64,000 bases of DNA from Geosiphon pyriformis (Eukaryota > Glomeromycota > Glomeromycetes > Archaeosporales > Geosiphonaceae). The notes under the pieces are model-generated. The model made no database searches. It saw only the letters and a list, made by a program, of their open reading frames with translations, and was not told the origin of the DNA. Shown here in pieces: positions 41,093-52,999 of the stretch. Position numbers and translations under genes: made by a program. Every line of letters starts with the position of its first letter. The first letter of the stretch is position 1. The stretch is taken from assembly GCA_016748015.1 (NCBI GenBank), contig JAAOMT010000034.1, forward strand, positions 396,277 to 460,276, given 5' to 3'.

Positions 41093-41928
41093 ATGCAACT
41101 TAAGATATTACTCAACAATTTCAATGACATCTTTGCCAGTGAAAATGAATTTGGCAGAACCAATATCATCCAACATCAGATCAAGACTGAAGATGCAATG
41201 CCAATCAAACAAAAAACATACAGAGTACCACCCACCAGCCATGAAATCATTTGTCAAAAAATCAATCAGATGCTTGACAATAAGTTAATTCAGTCATCAA
41301 TAAGCCCATGGTCATTACCAGTGGTATTAGTCCATAAGAAGGATGAAAAAATCCACTTTTGTGTGGATTATCAGAAACTAAATGGAGTAACAAAAGGAGA
41401 TAGCTATCCAACTCCAAAGATCTAAAAACTTTTTAATGCTTTTGGAGGAAAAAAATGGTTTTCAACTTTGGACTTAAACAGTGGTTATTGGCAAGTAGCC
41501 ATAAAACCAGAGAACAAGAAGAAAACAGCTTTTACAACTTGAGAAGGAAACTTTGAATTTGAAGTAATGCCATTTGGCTTGATAAATGCTCCAGCCACAT
41601 TTCAATGGCTGATGGAATTGTTTATATTAGACTGCTATAGAAATCAGTAGTTGTATACTTGGATGACATTAATGTGTTCTCAGAAACATTCAATGATCAT
41701 CTGCATCATCTTTAACAGGTGTTTGAAAGACTAAGAAGAGTCAAATTAAAGCTAAATACAACCAAATGTTTCTTTGGAAAAATAGAACTCAAGTTTTTGG
41801 GACATATTGTAAGCAAAGACAGTATCAAAACAGATCCAGATAAGATTGAGATTGTTAAGAACTTTTCAATACTAACTAATCTTACAGAATTAAGAGCATT
41901 CTTAAGATTTGCTAGATACTACCACTGC
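41093..41928 (+). pseudogene. Reverse transcriptase of B1, first part (interrupted by B2)
   Basis: LLNNFNDIFASENEFGRT, WSLPVVLVHKKDEKIHFCVDYQKLN, a TAA near 41423, TLDLNSGYWQVAIKPE, PFGLINAPATFQ, VVVYLDDINVFSE (catalytic YLDD, about 41650-41690, after a TAG), KLNTTKCFFGKIELKFLGHIVSKD, then LRFARYYH, where the B2 LTR begins. Continues at 55689. Confidence 0.87.
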
Positions 41929-42765
41929 TGTTACTCATAGAACATAAAAAGTATATTAGCACATAAATTAGCCAATCAGAAATAACTGTAGTAAATGTGG
42001 AATTCTAGGATTTCTTTTAAGAGGAATTATAGGATTCCAGGAATTTCAAGATTCTTATACAAGAAATTGCAAGATTTCTTTCAAAAAAGATTGCAGAATT
42101 TCTGGAATTCCAGAATTTCTGGTGTGAAGAATTGAGGAATTGAGGAATCTCAATTATGTATATATAACAGTAGTGTTAGAAGTAGAAAAGACAGATCTCT
42201 CAGTTTAGATTTAATCTAAGCAATTTTTCACATCGAAAATATCAATAAATAATTATTTACTATCTCAATCCACTCTTCACTATTAACACTTCATGTTGAT
42301 AATAATTCATACTCAACCATACTGGAACAATAGCTTTTAATTATGGCTATTGACAGGATACTAACTTGAAAAAATTTCCTTGGCTTATTTTTTTATTTGC
42401 TTTATTTTTTTTATTTTCTATTGTTATTTTTTTTGTTGTTTACTAAATTGATTAAAAATTAAGCACTGAATTATTAATGTTAAGGATTGCCTAATAAAAG
42501 ACCCCTGCAAGTGGGTAAAGCACATACAAAAATTATGGATTACTTACCAGAGGATTGCTGGCCACCAAGCCGAGAAAAAAATTGATAGAATTGCAATTCC
42601 AGGAGGCTACTGAAAACCACTATTAAATCTCTGTCCATTATACAAAAAACTCAACCAAAACCTTCAGATACAAACCACCTTTAGTAATTAATATTTTTAT
42701 ATCAATTGAGCACCAAGTTATAAGTTTGTTATTTGCTTTGAGACTCCAAATAATCATCTGTAACA
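41929..42765 (+). repeat. 5' LTR of B2
   Basis: 837 bp, TGTTACTCATAG to ATCTGTAACA. CCAATCA at 41972, GAATTCC-like units to about 42135, TATATATAA near 42160. Confidence 0.92.
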
Positions 42766-42827
42766 TTTGGTGCTCTCTGTGAGGTATAATCCTATAGAGA
42801 ACCAGCACTATTAACAATCATTCAAAA

Positions 42828-44560
42828 GTGGCAGAATCAGAAATCATAGGGACAAATCATTTAGGATTTGTCAAATCTTTATTTCAACAGTACAGCCAAC
42901 AATTGGGCTTAACCAATAACCATTATTTAGCAGAATCAGCCTTCAACTTTTATGTCAATGAGAGAATCATGGACTTTCTAGGAAAACCAGTTGACATTGA
43001 ATCAGCAAGAAAAAATTTTTATATAGAATTAATCTAACATATTAACTTACCACGGAATTACAGTTTCACTTCAATTATTAAAAAAATTAATCAAGAAATT
43101 GAAAGATACACTCAACAACAATTTCCCATTATCTATACAAATAAGAGTAAAGGAAAATTACAAACACCAGCAGTAACACCAAGAGGAATACAATTACCAA
43201 CATAGAAAAAACAAAGAATTGAATCTCTACTATATTCATTATACCATCACACACCCAGTAGTATTATCAACATTACATCAACAGACACATCCACATAAAA
43301 TATAACATCAACATTTGGATAACTTTTATTTTAAAGTAAACAAAAGAAAGTAAAATTATTAGAAACTTACAGCGATTACTTTGAAAGATTTAAATTACAA
43401 TCTCCAATGCCATCAAGATTTCAATCACCACCACCTCAACCAGATTTTGAAACTGCAAGTCTCTAAAAGATAATGGCATCAGAAAAAAAGGAAGAAGAGG
43501 ATCAAAAATTTAATTATCAAAATCTAATCACAGAAAATTCAGAAATTGAAACTTCAAACTTTCAAACTCCTCAAAATTCAAACAATACAAACCCCAAAAC
43601 AATTAATCAGCAAAACTTACTTCTAGTAATCATTATCAATCAACCACCAATTGAACTGATTATTGAACTGATTTAACAGCAGCCACTTCAACCATTCCAA
43701 CAACCACAACAGCCACTTCAACAGCCATAACAACAACTTCAATAACCACCACAACAACAAATCATAGCATCAATGGCATATGCTCCTATCACCAAACTAG
43801 AGAAATTCACCAGTGAAAAGGATGACACCCAGGTATGGCTGAATGACGTGGAAAAAGCCATCACAGCTAACAGATAGGATAACATCAGAGTCATGCAAGC
43901 CATTCCTTATTTTCTCCAAGATACTGCCAACTTATAGTATCAAAGCTTAGCCAATAAACCACAGGATTTTAATACATTTAAGCTTGTATTCTTACAATAT
44001 TTCAGCAATAATAATAGTATCAATCACCTAACAAATATCTTCACTACCATCAAATAAGGAGAAAATAAAGCAGTTACTACTTACTTAGGATGCTTTCACA
44101 GAAATCTGCTCTAAATTCAAGCCATACAGGCTGATTATTTTACAGTACCACAAATTCTGAATCAATTCATTAAAGGACTGCACAATAGTATCCTCCAGTG
44201 CATATACCCAATGTATTCAGTAGATCTTCAAGTCACAGTTACAAATGCCAGAAATTTTGAAGCAGCTGAACTCGAAGTGAACTACACCCAAGCCATAAAT
44301 CTAGTGATAAATGGATTATTTAACTTGGATTCTAAATTGAAGCAACTTAGTGATTCAATTAATCAGAAATTAGAGAGATACTTAGCTGACAATCATGCAA
44401 TTTATCAACCACCACAATAATGCAATAACTCAGGAAATGCAAATTGTTTCCAAAATCAATCATGTTTATCATCATCATTATCCAACCAGCTGTGGCAGCC
44501 AGAAACACGAGTCTGCCACAACTGTGGTAAACAAGATTACATTAGAGCTAACTGTCATTC
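42828..44560 (+). pseudogene. Gag of B2 (decayed)
   Basis: GTG opening (AAAAGTGGCAGAATC). N-terminal domain LGFVKSLFQQYSQQ, FYVNERIMDFL, VDIESARKNFYIELI, then stops, a Gln-rich part (43670-43770), a capsid-like domain (43790-44420) and a zinc knuckle CHNCGKQDYIRANC (44514-44555, His changed to Tyr). Same frame (0) as the protease downstream. Confidence 0.86.
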
Positions 44561-45515
44561 TTATAGTAATCTATGATCAGAAAATCAATACCAAAACTCT
44601 GATTGCAGAGTTCAAATCCTGAATCAGTACACAAATCAAGAACAATATCAGTCCACTTACTTGCTAATAATACAACAGGCAATATATTAACCACCTGTAT
44701 ATTAACCTCCAGTTTATCAACCACAGTCACAAGTAATATATCAACCACTGCAGCCACAAATAATTTATCAGACATCTGCAGTTCAAACACCACCATCAAA
44801 CCCAGCTCAGATGATATTAGGAAACTCTAAATTAAGAATTACGCAAAATTGAAGATTGGCAATGGTTGTTCACCAATCAATCCCCAGCTCCTCCATGCAA
44901 CAATTAAGATTACATTCTTAGAATTCAAGAACTGAGCATGCCCAAAACCCAAACTTCCAACACTATTTAAGTTTCTTGATTACCCCAGAAGACACTTTAC
45001 CCAATAATTCAGAACCCAACCAACAACCAACACTTACCAATAATATTCCATCCACTACCAGCACTAAAGATGAAACCCTTGCTGCCATATTTCTCTTTGA
45101 ACTCGAAAAAATGACCCCAGTTTTATTATTTAGTGGAGCTGCATTGGACACCAAACTCATAACCATGATGTACACTGATGCCAAAGTGAATGGACATTCC
45201 ATTAAATTAATCTTAAATAGTAGATTAGTTGGCAGTATTATCACAAGACAACTCATGAACCAATTAGATTACCGAGTTGATCGCACTGTCAGCACTTGCA
45301 TAATTACTGCAGATAGGACAACCAAAACCCTTATTGGTGAAATTAATGATTTTCCTTTTAAAATCAATAGTATCATTATTCTCATTAAAATCCTAGTAAT
45401 AAAAGCAACTCAATATCAGGCATTAATAGGAAATAACTGGTTATCTAAAACCAACACCATACTTGACTGGACAATGCAGGAGCTTCAACTTAGCCAAAAC
45501 AGCCAACACACATGA
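44561..45515 (+). pseudogene. Aspartic protease of B2 (partly open)
   Basis: 44976-45515 is open for 179 codons. KVNGHSIKLILNSRLVGSI stands in place of LILDSGSAGSI (both Asp and Gly of the triad lost), ITADRTTKTLIGEI, ATQYQALIGNNWLSK. Upstream is a worn Gln/Ser/Thr-rich spacer. Catalytically dead. Confidence 0.83.
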
Positions 45516-46800
45516 GTACCAGCCACGTGTGGTCACTTCAAAACCAACAACCCACCAGTACTACTTATTGACTTTGAGGAAAAAGAAGAGAAACCAACTT
45601 GGGAAGTGTATCAAGTCTTATGGACTGACAACAACCACAATGAACTACTACTCATACTTTCTTGGGATGACAACAGGAAAGGAAAACAATGAGAAGAACT
45701 TATTTGGAATACTGATCAAACATAGAGAATTGATAATAACTGAGACGAACTGTCAACCTGGGAGTGGGAAGAGGACAACAAAAGAAAGAGAAAGAAGAAA
45801 GAAGAAGAAAACATAACTGAAGAAGCCACCAACACCAAAGAAATAAACAATGGCTGGACAAATTCATACTCAATCCACGAGCCACTGCCACAACCACCAT
45901 ATATACCTCTCAAATGCAAAGACTGTGAAAAAAAACTTTCTTTCATGGGAGCTTGGGTGGTGTCAAACAAAGACTACTGGACATGCACACATTATTACTG
46001 TAAACCATATCATAGAAAATGATATAAGTACCCAAAATGTCAAGAAAAGTAGGACAACAAACCATGTTTCACTTACAGCAAATAGTTGCTTGACAAAGGA
46101 ATATGGAATAATATTCTTGGGCAAGGAGAAACATGCAATACTTCATGCTAATATATGATTCTCATTAGCAACTGGGTGAGTCATAAAATGCTTATTACTG
46201 CAGTTTGGCACCAAGCAATCAATTGCTTGAATGGGTATCCACATGATGAGGATAAAATCTGGCATATAGCCAATGTCAAAGTCGAAGAAGCCATGCTCAG
46301 CAAAATCTTAGAGATCAAAAACAACTTACCAAGACCAATCGACATTGTTTTGACCCCCAATCCAGAAACATTCCTAGATATTGAAACAGATCCAGAAGAA
46401 TTTCATGAATATTATCAAAACTTAGCACTCACTAGAGAAGAGTAAAAGCAATGCTTAGAACAGTTAAACACTAGACTGTGTTAACACTGCCTAATTCCCT
46501 ATGACTTTCAATATTGTAATGAGTGTGACTTTATTTACAATCCACCAATTCACATAATCTACACAATTTCAGAGGAGAAAAAACCAATCAGCAGCTGTGC
46601 ATTGAAACCAGAATCAAATTTTAATTCCAATTCAAACTTTAACAATGATAACAATAAAAACAATGATTCCAGCTCCATTCCATATAGTAATAACAATAAC
46701 AACAATTTAGACTCAGATTTAAACTTCAATTTAAACCACAAACAATATATTGTGCTCCCTGATCTTACCAAGAAGCAAGAACTAAAATGATTTAGTGATA
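45516..46800 (+). pseudogene. Cys-rich domain and Asn-rich linker of B2 (decayed)
   Basis: LKCKDCEKKLSFMGA, CTHYYCKPYHRK, CFTYSK, CNTSC, then an open part (46155-46445) with the helical body, LCxHCLIPYDFQYCNECD, and an Asn/Ser/Asp-rich linker (46600-46735) before dUTPase. Reading frame constant; stops at Trp/Gln positions near 46020, 46050, 46085, 46149, 46443 and 46481. Confidence 0.72.
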
Positions 46801-47360
46801 ATAATAAAGGTATTATGCCAGAACATGTGCATAATACTGACGCAGAGTTTGATCTGAGATATTTGAGATATCTGAGAAAAAATCCCATCAAATTGGAATC
46901 CTATTTGTGCACCTGCATTGATCTCAAAATAGCACTAAAAATTCCAGCAACAACAATGGTTCAGTTAGTATCTAGGAGTAGTTTACCCAAAAAAAGAATC
47001 AACATCAAAGAAAGAATAATTGATGCAGAATATGTAGAAAATATTATTGCTATACTACAAAATGACTCAGAAAAAGCATATATTATAGATCCAAACAAAA
47101 AGATAGCACAGGCAATATTCCTGCCTCTGGTTAAAATAGCTCAATTAGTATTAGTAAGAAATAAAGAAAAATTAAGGATTACAGTTAAAAGGATACAGAG
47201 ATTCAGATTAACAGATAGAATAGATGTACCAGTTAATATGGCAGAGAAAAAAATTGTTAACAAGAGAGAAATTATCTTCACTCATCAATCAATCTCCATT
47301 CCACCATATAATCAGTATATGGTAATCATAGAGAGAAAAGTGAAGGATCAGGTTTAAATT
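46801..47360 (+). pseudogene. dUTPase and linker start of B2
   Basis: Open 180 codons (46815-47357). Motif I AEFDLRY (46839 region, Gly to Glu, Tyr to Phe), II RSSLPKKRI, III RIIDAEYVEN, IV KKIAQAIF, V RIQRFRLTD (Gly-rich motif lost). Several catalytic or phosphate-binding positions are altered by G to A type changes, so activity is not expected. Confidence 0.83.
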
Positions 47361-49022
47361 TTTGAGGCAGAAGCAACACTTTGTGAATCAGGAGAAATTG
47401 GATTAGTCAATTTATACATACCAGGCAAGAACTATGATCACATAAAAATTTCTATCTATAATAACACAGAAAATGTTATTAGAATACCAGAAAGAACAAC
47501 TATTGGATATTTAATCACCAAAATTGAAAACCAACTGCTGGACATCATTTCAGACTTTCCACAACTTTGTGGATATATGGATATTACATCATAAACAATA
47601 TATGAACGAAATGAATATTATTTGTTCCAATCAGAACAATTAGAACAAATAAACATGGGAAACTTAGATTTACTATAATGTATGCAGCTCAAAATGTTAC
47701 TCAACAATTTCAATGACATTTTTGCCAGCAAAAACGAATTTGACAGAACTGACATCATCCAACATCAAATCAAGACTGGAGATACAATACTAATTAAATA
47801 AAGAGCATACAGAATACCATTAGCTAGCCATGAGATTATTTGTTAAGAAATCAATTGGATGTTTGATAATGGACTAATTCAGCCATTAATGAGTCCATGA
47901 TTATTACCAGTGGTATTAGTCCATAAGAAAAATGGAAAATTTCGTTTTTGTGTGGATTACTGGAAACTAAATAGAATAACAAAAAGAAACAGCTATCCAA
48001 CTCCAAAGATCCAAGAACTTTTCAATGTTTTTGGAGGAAAAAAATGGTTTTCAATATTAGATTTAGACAATGATTACTGACAAGTAGCCATGAAACCAAA
48101 AAACAAAAAGAAAATGGCTTTTACAATTCAAGAAGAAAACTTTGAATTTGAAGTAATGCTATTTGGCTTGATGAATGCTCTAGCCACTTTCCAGCAACTT
48201 ATGGAAATCAGTAGTCATATACTTGAATAACACCAATGTGTTTTCAAAAACATTTGATGATCATTTGCATCATCTCCAACAAGTGTTTAAAAAACTGAAA
48301 AGAGCCAGATTAAGCTAAATGCAACCAAATGTTTCTTTAAAAAAACTGAACTCAAGTTTTTGGAACATGTTGTAAGCAAAAATGGAATCAAAACGGATCC
48401 AGACAAGATTGAGATTGTTAAGAACTTTTCAGTACCAAATAATCTCACAGAATTGAAAACATTCTTGGAATTTGCTGGATACTACCACCACTTTATCAAG
48501 AACTTTTCCAAAATAACTTAACCACTACACCAACTCCAAACAAAGAACACCAAATATGAATGGACAAAAATTCAGCAAGAAGCTTTTAATACATTAAGAA
48601 AAAAGCTTATTCAAGCTTTAGTACTAATCTATCTGGATTATAGCAAGCCATTCATAATTACAACTAATGTATCTGGTCAAACATTGGAAGCAGTATTATC
48701 TCAGAAAGAACCAAATGGATAAGAACATCCAGTAGCTTATGTTAGTAGAAGCTTAAATCCAGCTGAAAAGAACTATAGAACTTCAGCACTAGAATACTTA
48801 GCTATCTATTAGGCTGTCATCAAATGGAAAAAATACTTGAGTTAAAAGTTTGATGTATACACTGACCACAAAAGATTGACTTTAATCCAGAAACAAAAAT
48901 TTGGAGATGATTGCCATGTTAGATAGAAAATAAAACTTTCACCATTTAATTATACAGTGCATTACAAAAAAGAAAAAAAAAATGGAAATGCTGACAGTTT
49001 GTTGCAAATAAGACAAATCTAA
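47361..49022 (+). pseudogene. Linker, reverse transcriptase and RNase H of B2 (decayed)
   Basis: Linker to about 47690. RT: VVLVHKKNGKFRFCVDYW, LDLDNDY, LFGLMNALATFQQLM, then about 25 bases that encode the stretch before VVxYLDD in B1 are deleted between two ATGGA-like repeats at about 48200, and the active-site box reads SSHILE. FLEHVVSKNG, FAGYYHHFIKNFSK. RNase H: IITTNVSGQTLEAVLSQ, ALEYLAIY, FDVYTDHKRLTLIQ, ending LLQIRQI and TAA (49020-49022), the same place as in B1. Stops throughout. Confidence 0.85.
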
Positions 49023-49052
49023 AAACATATCAACCCAAAAATATAACAAAAC

Positions 49053-49730
49053 ATAAATATACAAAAATACCAACAACTTCAACATTATATAAATATCCAA
49101 TTGTTCAAAGAGAAATTATCTTAAAAAGAACAAAACAACATAAAACAACAATCAAAATATTTTATCAATTATCAAAATATACTTTACCAAAAAAACAGAA
49201 AGAATCCAGATCAACCAACCAGAGTAATCATGGGACCAAAGAAAGAGACAATATTGTTCAACATGCACTCAAATCCAACAGCAGGACATTTCCATAAAGA
49301 AGTAACCATAGAAAAAACCAGGAAAAGATACTATTGGCCATCTATGTATCCAGATATCATTTAATATGTTCAAAAGTGTGATGCTTGTCAAAGAAGAAAA
49401 GGAACAAAACCCAGTGAACCATTGAGACCAATCAAAGTGAGACAACCATTCAATCACATTGAAATTGATTTAGTCAGACCATTAACAATCACCAGTAGAG
49501 ACAACAGATATATTGCAGTAGTCATGGACTATCTCACAAAATGGCCAAAAGCAAAAGCCATTCAAAGAGCAGATGCAGAATCTATTGCTGAATTCATCCA
49601 TCAAGATTTGATTTGTTGACATGAATGTTCAAAAGAACTACTATCAGATCAAGGAACTCACTTTGTGAATAGAACACTGACAAAATTAAGTCAAAGATTT
49701 GAAATAAAAAGACCATTATTATTACCATAT
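49053..49730 (+). pseudogene. Integrase of B2, first part
   Basis: Start position ATA (49053-49055; ATG in B1). Zinc domain MHSNPTAGHFHKE...CDACQRRK (about 49262-49402). Core begins IEIDLVRPLTITSRDNRYIAVVM (first Asp, about 49467), LLSDQGTHFVN (second Asp, about 49645). Stops at the family-C LTR after LLLLPY; continues at 52573 with the Glu-containing part. Confidence 0.86.
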
Positions 49731-50052
49731 TGTTATGTTTAAAACTTATACTTCTTATTAATTATCACATGTATTAGCCATTGATGTCATATAAATTAGC
49801 CACACTATTTTTAGATAGTGATTATTGATCTGATCAATAACCTGACCATTAACTTGATTATTAATCTGATCAATGACCTGATCATTGACCTAACTATTAA
49901 CCTAATTATTGACCTAGTCATTGACCTGATCATTGACCACTTTTAACAGCTATATAAGCAATGAATCTCTTAGCTGTAGAAAAAACATGTTCAAAATAAT
50001 CAAGAATAAATAAAATAACAACTTTTATTTCAATCATTCTCTTATCACTAAT
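49731..50052 (+). repeat. 5' LTR fragment of family C
   Basis: Matches the first part of 51933-52572 up to CTTATCACTAAT, then switches to coding sequence. It contains about nine tandem 12-bp units of GACCTGATCATT type (49822-49938) against about two in the 3' LTR. TATATAAG at 49951. Confidence 0.82.
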
Positions 50053-50063
50053 CAAATTTCTAT

Positions 50064-51206
50064 TTGATCTGTCAGAACCAATTATACAAAAAAAACAGAA
50101 AAAATCTTGACCACCCCCAGAGAGTCATCAGATTTAAAGAAAGAGAAATTGTAATATACAACATATACACTGACCCATTAACTGGACATTTTAAAAAAAC
50201 AAAGACAATTCAAAAAACTTTAGCTCACTATTATTGGCCTATCTTGGGAAAAGATATTGCTAAATACATCAAAATCTGTGACATCTGTCAAAGAAGAAGC
50301 AAACCCAATCACCAAAAAAATATCCATCCAATCTCTGTTGGTCAACCATTTGACAGAATTGGTATAGATGTTGTTGGACCTTTAACAATAACTCCTGATA
50401 ACAATAGATATATTATTACAGCTACTGACTATCTTACAAAATAGATAAAAGCAAAAGCCACTCCAGACTAAACAGCAGTCTCAATAGCCAATTTCATTTA
50501 TGAAGATATTATTTGCTGTTATGACTGCCCCAAAGAACTTTTATCTGATAGAGAAAAAGCTTTTCTCAGTACACTGGTTGAAGAACTTTGTAGAAAAATG
50601 GGAATACATTATAAACTTTTTTCCCCTTATTACCTCCAAACAAATGGCCTAGTAAAATGTTTTAATAGAACACTATATAAAACTCTAGCCAAAACCAGTG
50701 AAGAAACAAACTTATAAGACAAAGTACTGCTTTCAGCTTTGTTTGCTTATAGAACTATAAATCATGACATAACAAGTTATAAATCTTTCTATTTGCTCTA
50801 TGGATGCATGACAATATTACCAATAGAAACTAACATTGAAACAATATTTTTTGAAGAGATCACAATAGGAAATTACAAAAACATTTTGCAAAAAAGACTT
50901 GGTATCATTTTTGACTCCTTGGTAGAAACACGAATAATTGCTTTTGAAAAGATAAAACAGTTTCAAGAAAAGCTTAAGAAAAAGAAAACCTATAAAACAC
51001 TTTCTTTAAGTGTTGGTGACTTGGTACTAGAATACTATTTTAACAAAGACAATGTTTATGGTAATAAGTTCTCTAGCCAATGAAAAGGATTCTTTATAGT
51101 CAAAAAAGTTTTGAACAATGGTTCTTATATTCTTTAAGATCAATCCAGAACAATTTTTAATGATCATTCTGTTCATGATACACGACTCAAAAAATATTAT
51201 AAATGA
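50064..51206 (+). pseudogene. Integrase of family C (decayed)
   Basis: One frame from the left junction to a TGA at 51204-51206, about 380 codons with four stops (near 50442, 50469, 50715 and 51081). Zinc domain HFKKTKTIQ...CDICQRR. Core GIDVVGPLTITPDNNRYIITATDYLTK (first Asp, about 50365), LLSDREKAF (second Asp, about 50545), GLVKCFNRTL (the Glu is Lys here). C-terminal SVGDLVLEYYFNK, KKVLNNGSY. Well separated in sequence from families A and B. Confidence 0.87.
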
Positions 51207-51306
51207 TCTGATTGGCTGTCTGTTGTGGTAATACTAACTCAAATGATCAGCAAAATCAAGTATAAATAAATACATCATTTCCAAAACAGAGGTATTTTCA
51301 ATTGAC

Positions 51307-51963
51307 ATGAACAATTATTTTCTGGATCAAAACATTCAAAACACTTTCTATACTCTTTATGAGTATTGGATCAAAAACTATCCAAATGCTACTCTGACTA
51401 TTGAAAAACAAATCATCATAATTGATAACAGTGAAACACATACTGTTATTAAACCAAAGAAAACTACTACTAAAAGAGAAAGAATTGGTAGTAAAATGAA
51501 TAAATATCTGTTGGAAAGTATAACAGCAGCTATAATCTTACCTTCCAATACAATTGGAAAAACACTCCAAAAAATCTTATCTATAGACAAAAACTTGTCA
51601 TATAGAAGGCAATTAAAACTTTATGGTCACCTTGGTGAAATCATAGAGAATATGAAACTCATAAAAAAAACAACTTCAGAGATACAGACAGAAATTTTGG
51701 GCATTATATAGTTAGATGTCTCCAGAGTTTTAACTATTGCTAAAAGAGCCAAAACTCTAATACAAAGATTTGGTCTCTTGGATACAAAACTTATTTCACT
51801 TCAAGTGTTATATATCTTATCCACAAAAGACTTCAACAAACTAGTTAGTTCTGAGTTAGATAAAACTCTTCAAATAGATTATCTCATAAATAGCTTGATT
51901 TTGCTGAAGCTCAATCTCTTTAGAAAGGATGATATTATGGTTGAAACTTATACTTCTTATTAA
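51307..51963 (+). pseudogene. ORF3 of family C (one premature stop)
   Basis: 218 codons, ATG 51307, one TAG at 51709-51711, natural TAA 51961-51963 inside the 3' LTR (31-base overlap, as in family A). N-terminus has DQNIQ and NATLTIEKQIII, comparable in place to QNIQQ and SITI of family A. A Lys-rich loop follows, then helical sequence and an end LNLFRKDDIMVE that takes the place of LSFEEEVMLPDE. It is probably the family-C counterpart of the unknown ORF3; function unknown. Confidence 0.7.
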
Positions 51964-52572
51964 TTATTACATGTATTAGCCACTGATGTCATATAAATTA
52001 ACCACACTATTTTTAAATAGTGATCATTGATCTGATTATTGACTACTTTTGACAGCTATATAAGTGATAAATCTCTTAACTGTAGAAAAAACATGTTCAA
52101 AATAATCAAGAATAAATAAAATAACAACTTTTATCTCAATCATTTTCTTATCACTAATTTTCTTTTCCCTATCTTTAAGTATCTGAACATCTTAGAATAA
52201 AAAATTACTTGTTGGTTAATTCTTACCCTTTTTCTGAAACATATAAGTGTAGCATTTGAAGATTATTAAATAAAATGTGACTAAAAAGCACATTTGATAC
52301 TTGATATTGAATTTTAAGAATGCCAATGTGAGGCATAGAATTATACAAGTGTGATCATTTGTTAACAGTATGAACTATCTCTCTACCTTCAGATTCTCCA
52401 GTTATCTTTTGAAAAGAATAGCAACTAAGATATTTTATAAGACTGATCTTGCACATTGAATCCATACTTATTCAATTTGCTCTTTGAAGTTGAATTCTCT
52501 TTGATTATTTCCATCACCTTACAATTTTGTTCTCTCTTGCTATCTGTTAGCTTGTTACTCCAATCTGTAACA
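51933..52572 (+). repeat. 3' LTR of family C
   Basis: 640 bp, starts TATTATGGTTGAAAC (TG changed to TA) and ends TCTGTAACA. TATATAAG at 52057. The second half has no counterpart in the truncated 5' copy. Confidence 0.82.
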
Positions 52573-52999
52573 ATACTATTCACAAACCAATGGGCTAGTT
52601 GAAAGGTTTAACAGAATATTGTGTGAAGTCATTGTTAAAATCAGCCAAGAAAACCAGGATGAATGAGATTTGATTATAATATCAGTATTATTTGCTTATT
52701 GGACAATGAAATAAGACATTACACAAGCAACACCATTTGAATTAGTATATATTAGAACAGCAACATTACCAGTTGAGATAGAAGTCAAGACATATTCAAC
52801 AGAACCAATAACAGAAGAAAATTTTCAAAGAACATTGTTAAGAAGAACATATGATTTAATGGAGACACTAGAAAACACACAGTAAAAAGCAGCTGATAAC
52901 ATCCAAAAGTCACAAGAAAAACAAAAATAGAGACATGACAACCAACTACCAGAGAAACTAGTTGAATTCAAGATTGAAAACAAAGTACTTCTACATCAT
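52573..52999 (+). pseudogene. Integrase of B2, middle part
   Basis: Resumes with TNGLVERFNRILCE (catalytic Glu), then VKTYSTEPITEENFQRTLLRRTYDLMETL and the start of the C-terminal domain (KVLLHH). It is broken again at 53000 by a solo LTR. Confidence 0.83.

Larger units (their letters stand above)
49731..52572 (+). mobile_element. Family-C element, internally deleted, nested in B2
   Basis: 2842 bp. Starts TGTTATGTTTAAAAC and ends CTGTAACA. Flanks ATAT (49727-49730) and ATAC (52573-52576) differ by one transition, and the B2 integrase reading is restored without it. It holds a 5' LTR fragment, an integrase ORF, ORF3 and a full 3' LTR. Gag to RNase H is missing: the 5' LTR runs directly into integrase sequence at about 50053. 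Confidence 0.85.

Noticed and set aside
45700-45970. Hydrophobic minus-strand ORFs over the B2 Cys-rich region
   Set aside because: They lie opposite a Lys/Glu-rich plus-strand reading; complement of AAG/GAA runs gives Phe/Leu/Ser-rich nonsense.
49822-49938. CRISPR-like array
   Set aside because: Units are 12 bases with no spacers, inside a eukaryotic LTR. A tandem minisatellite is the right description.
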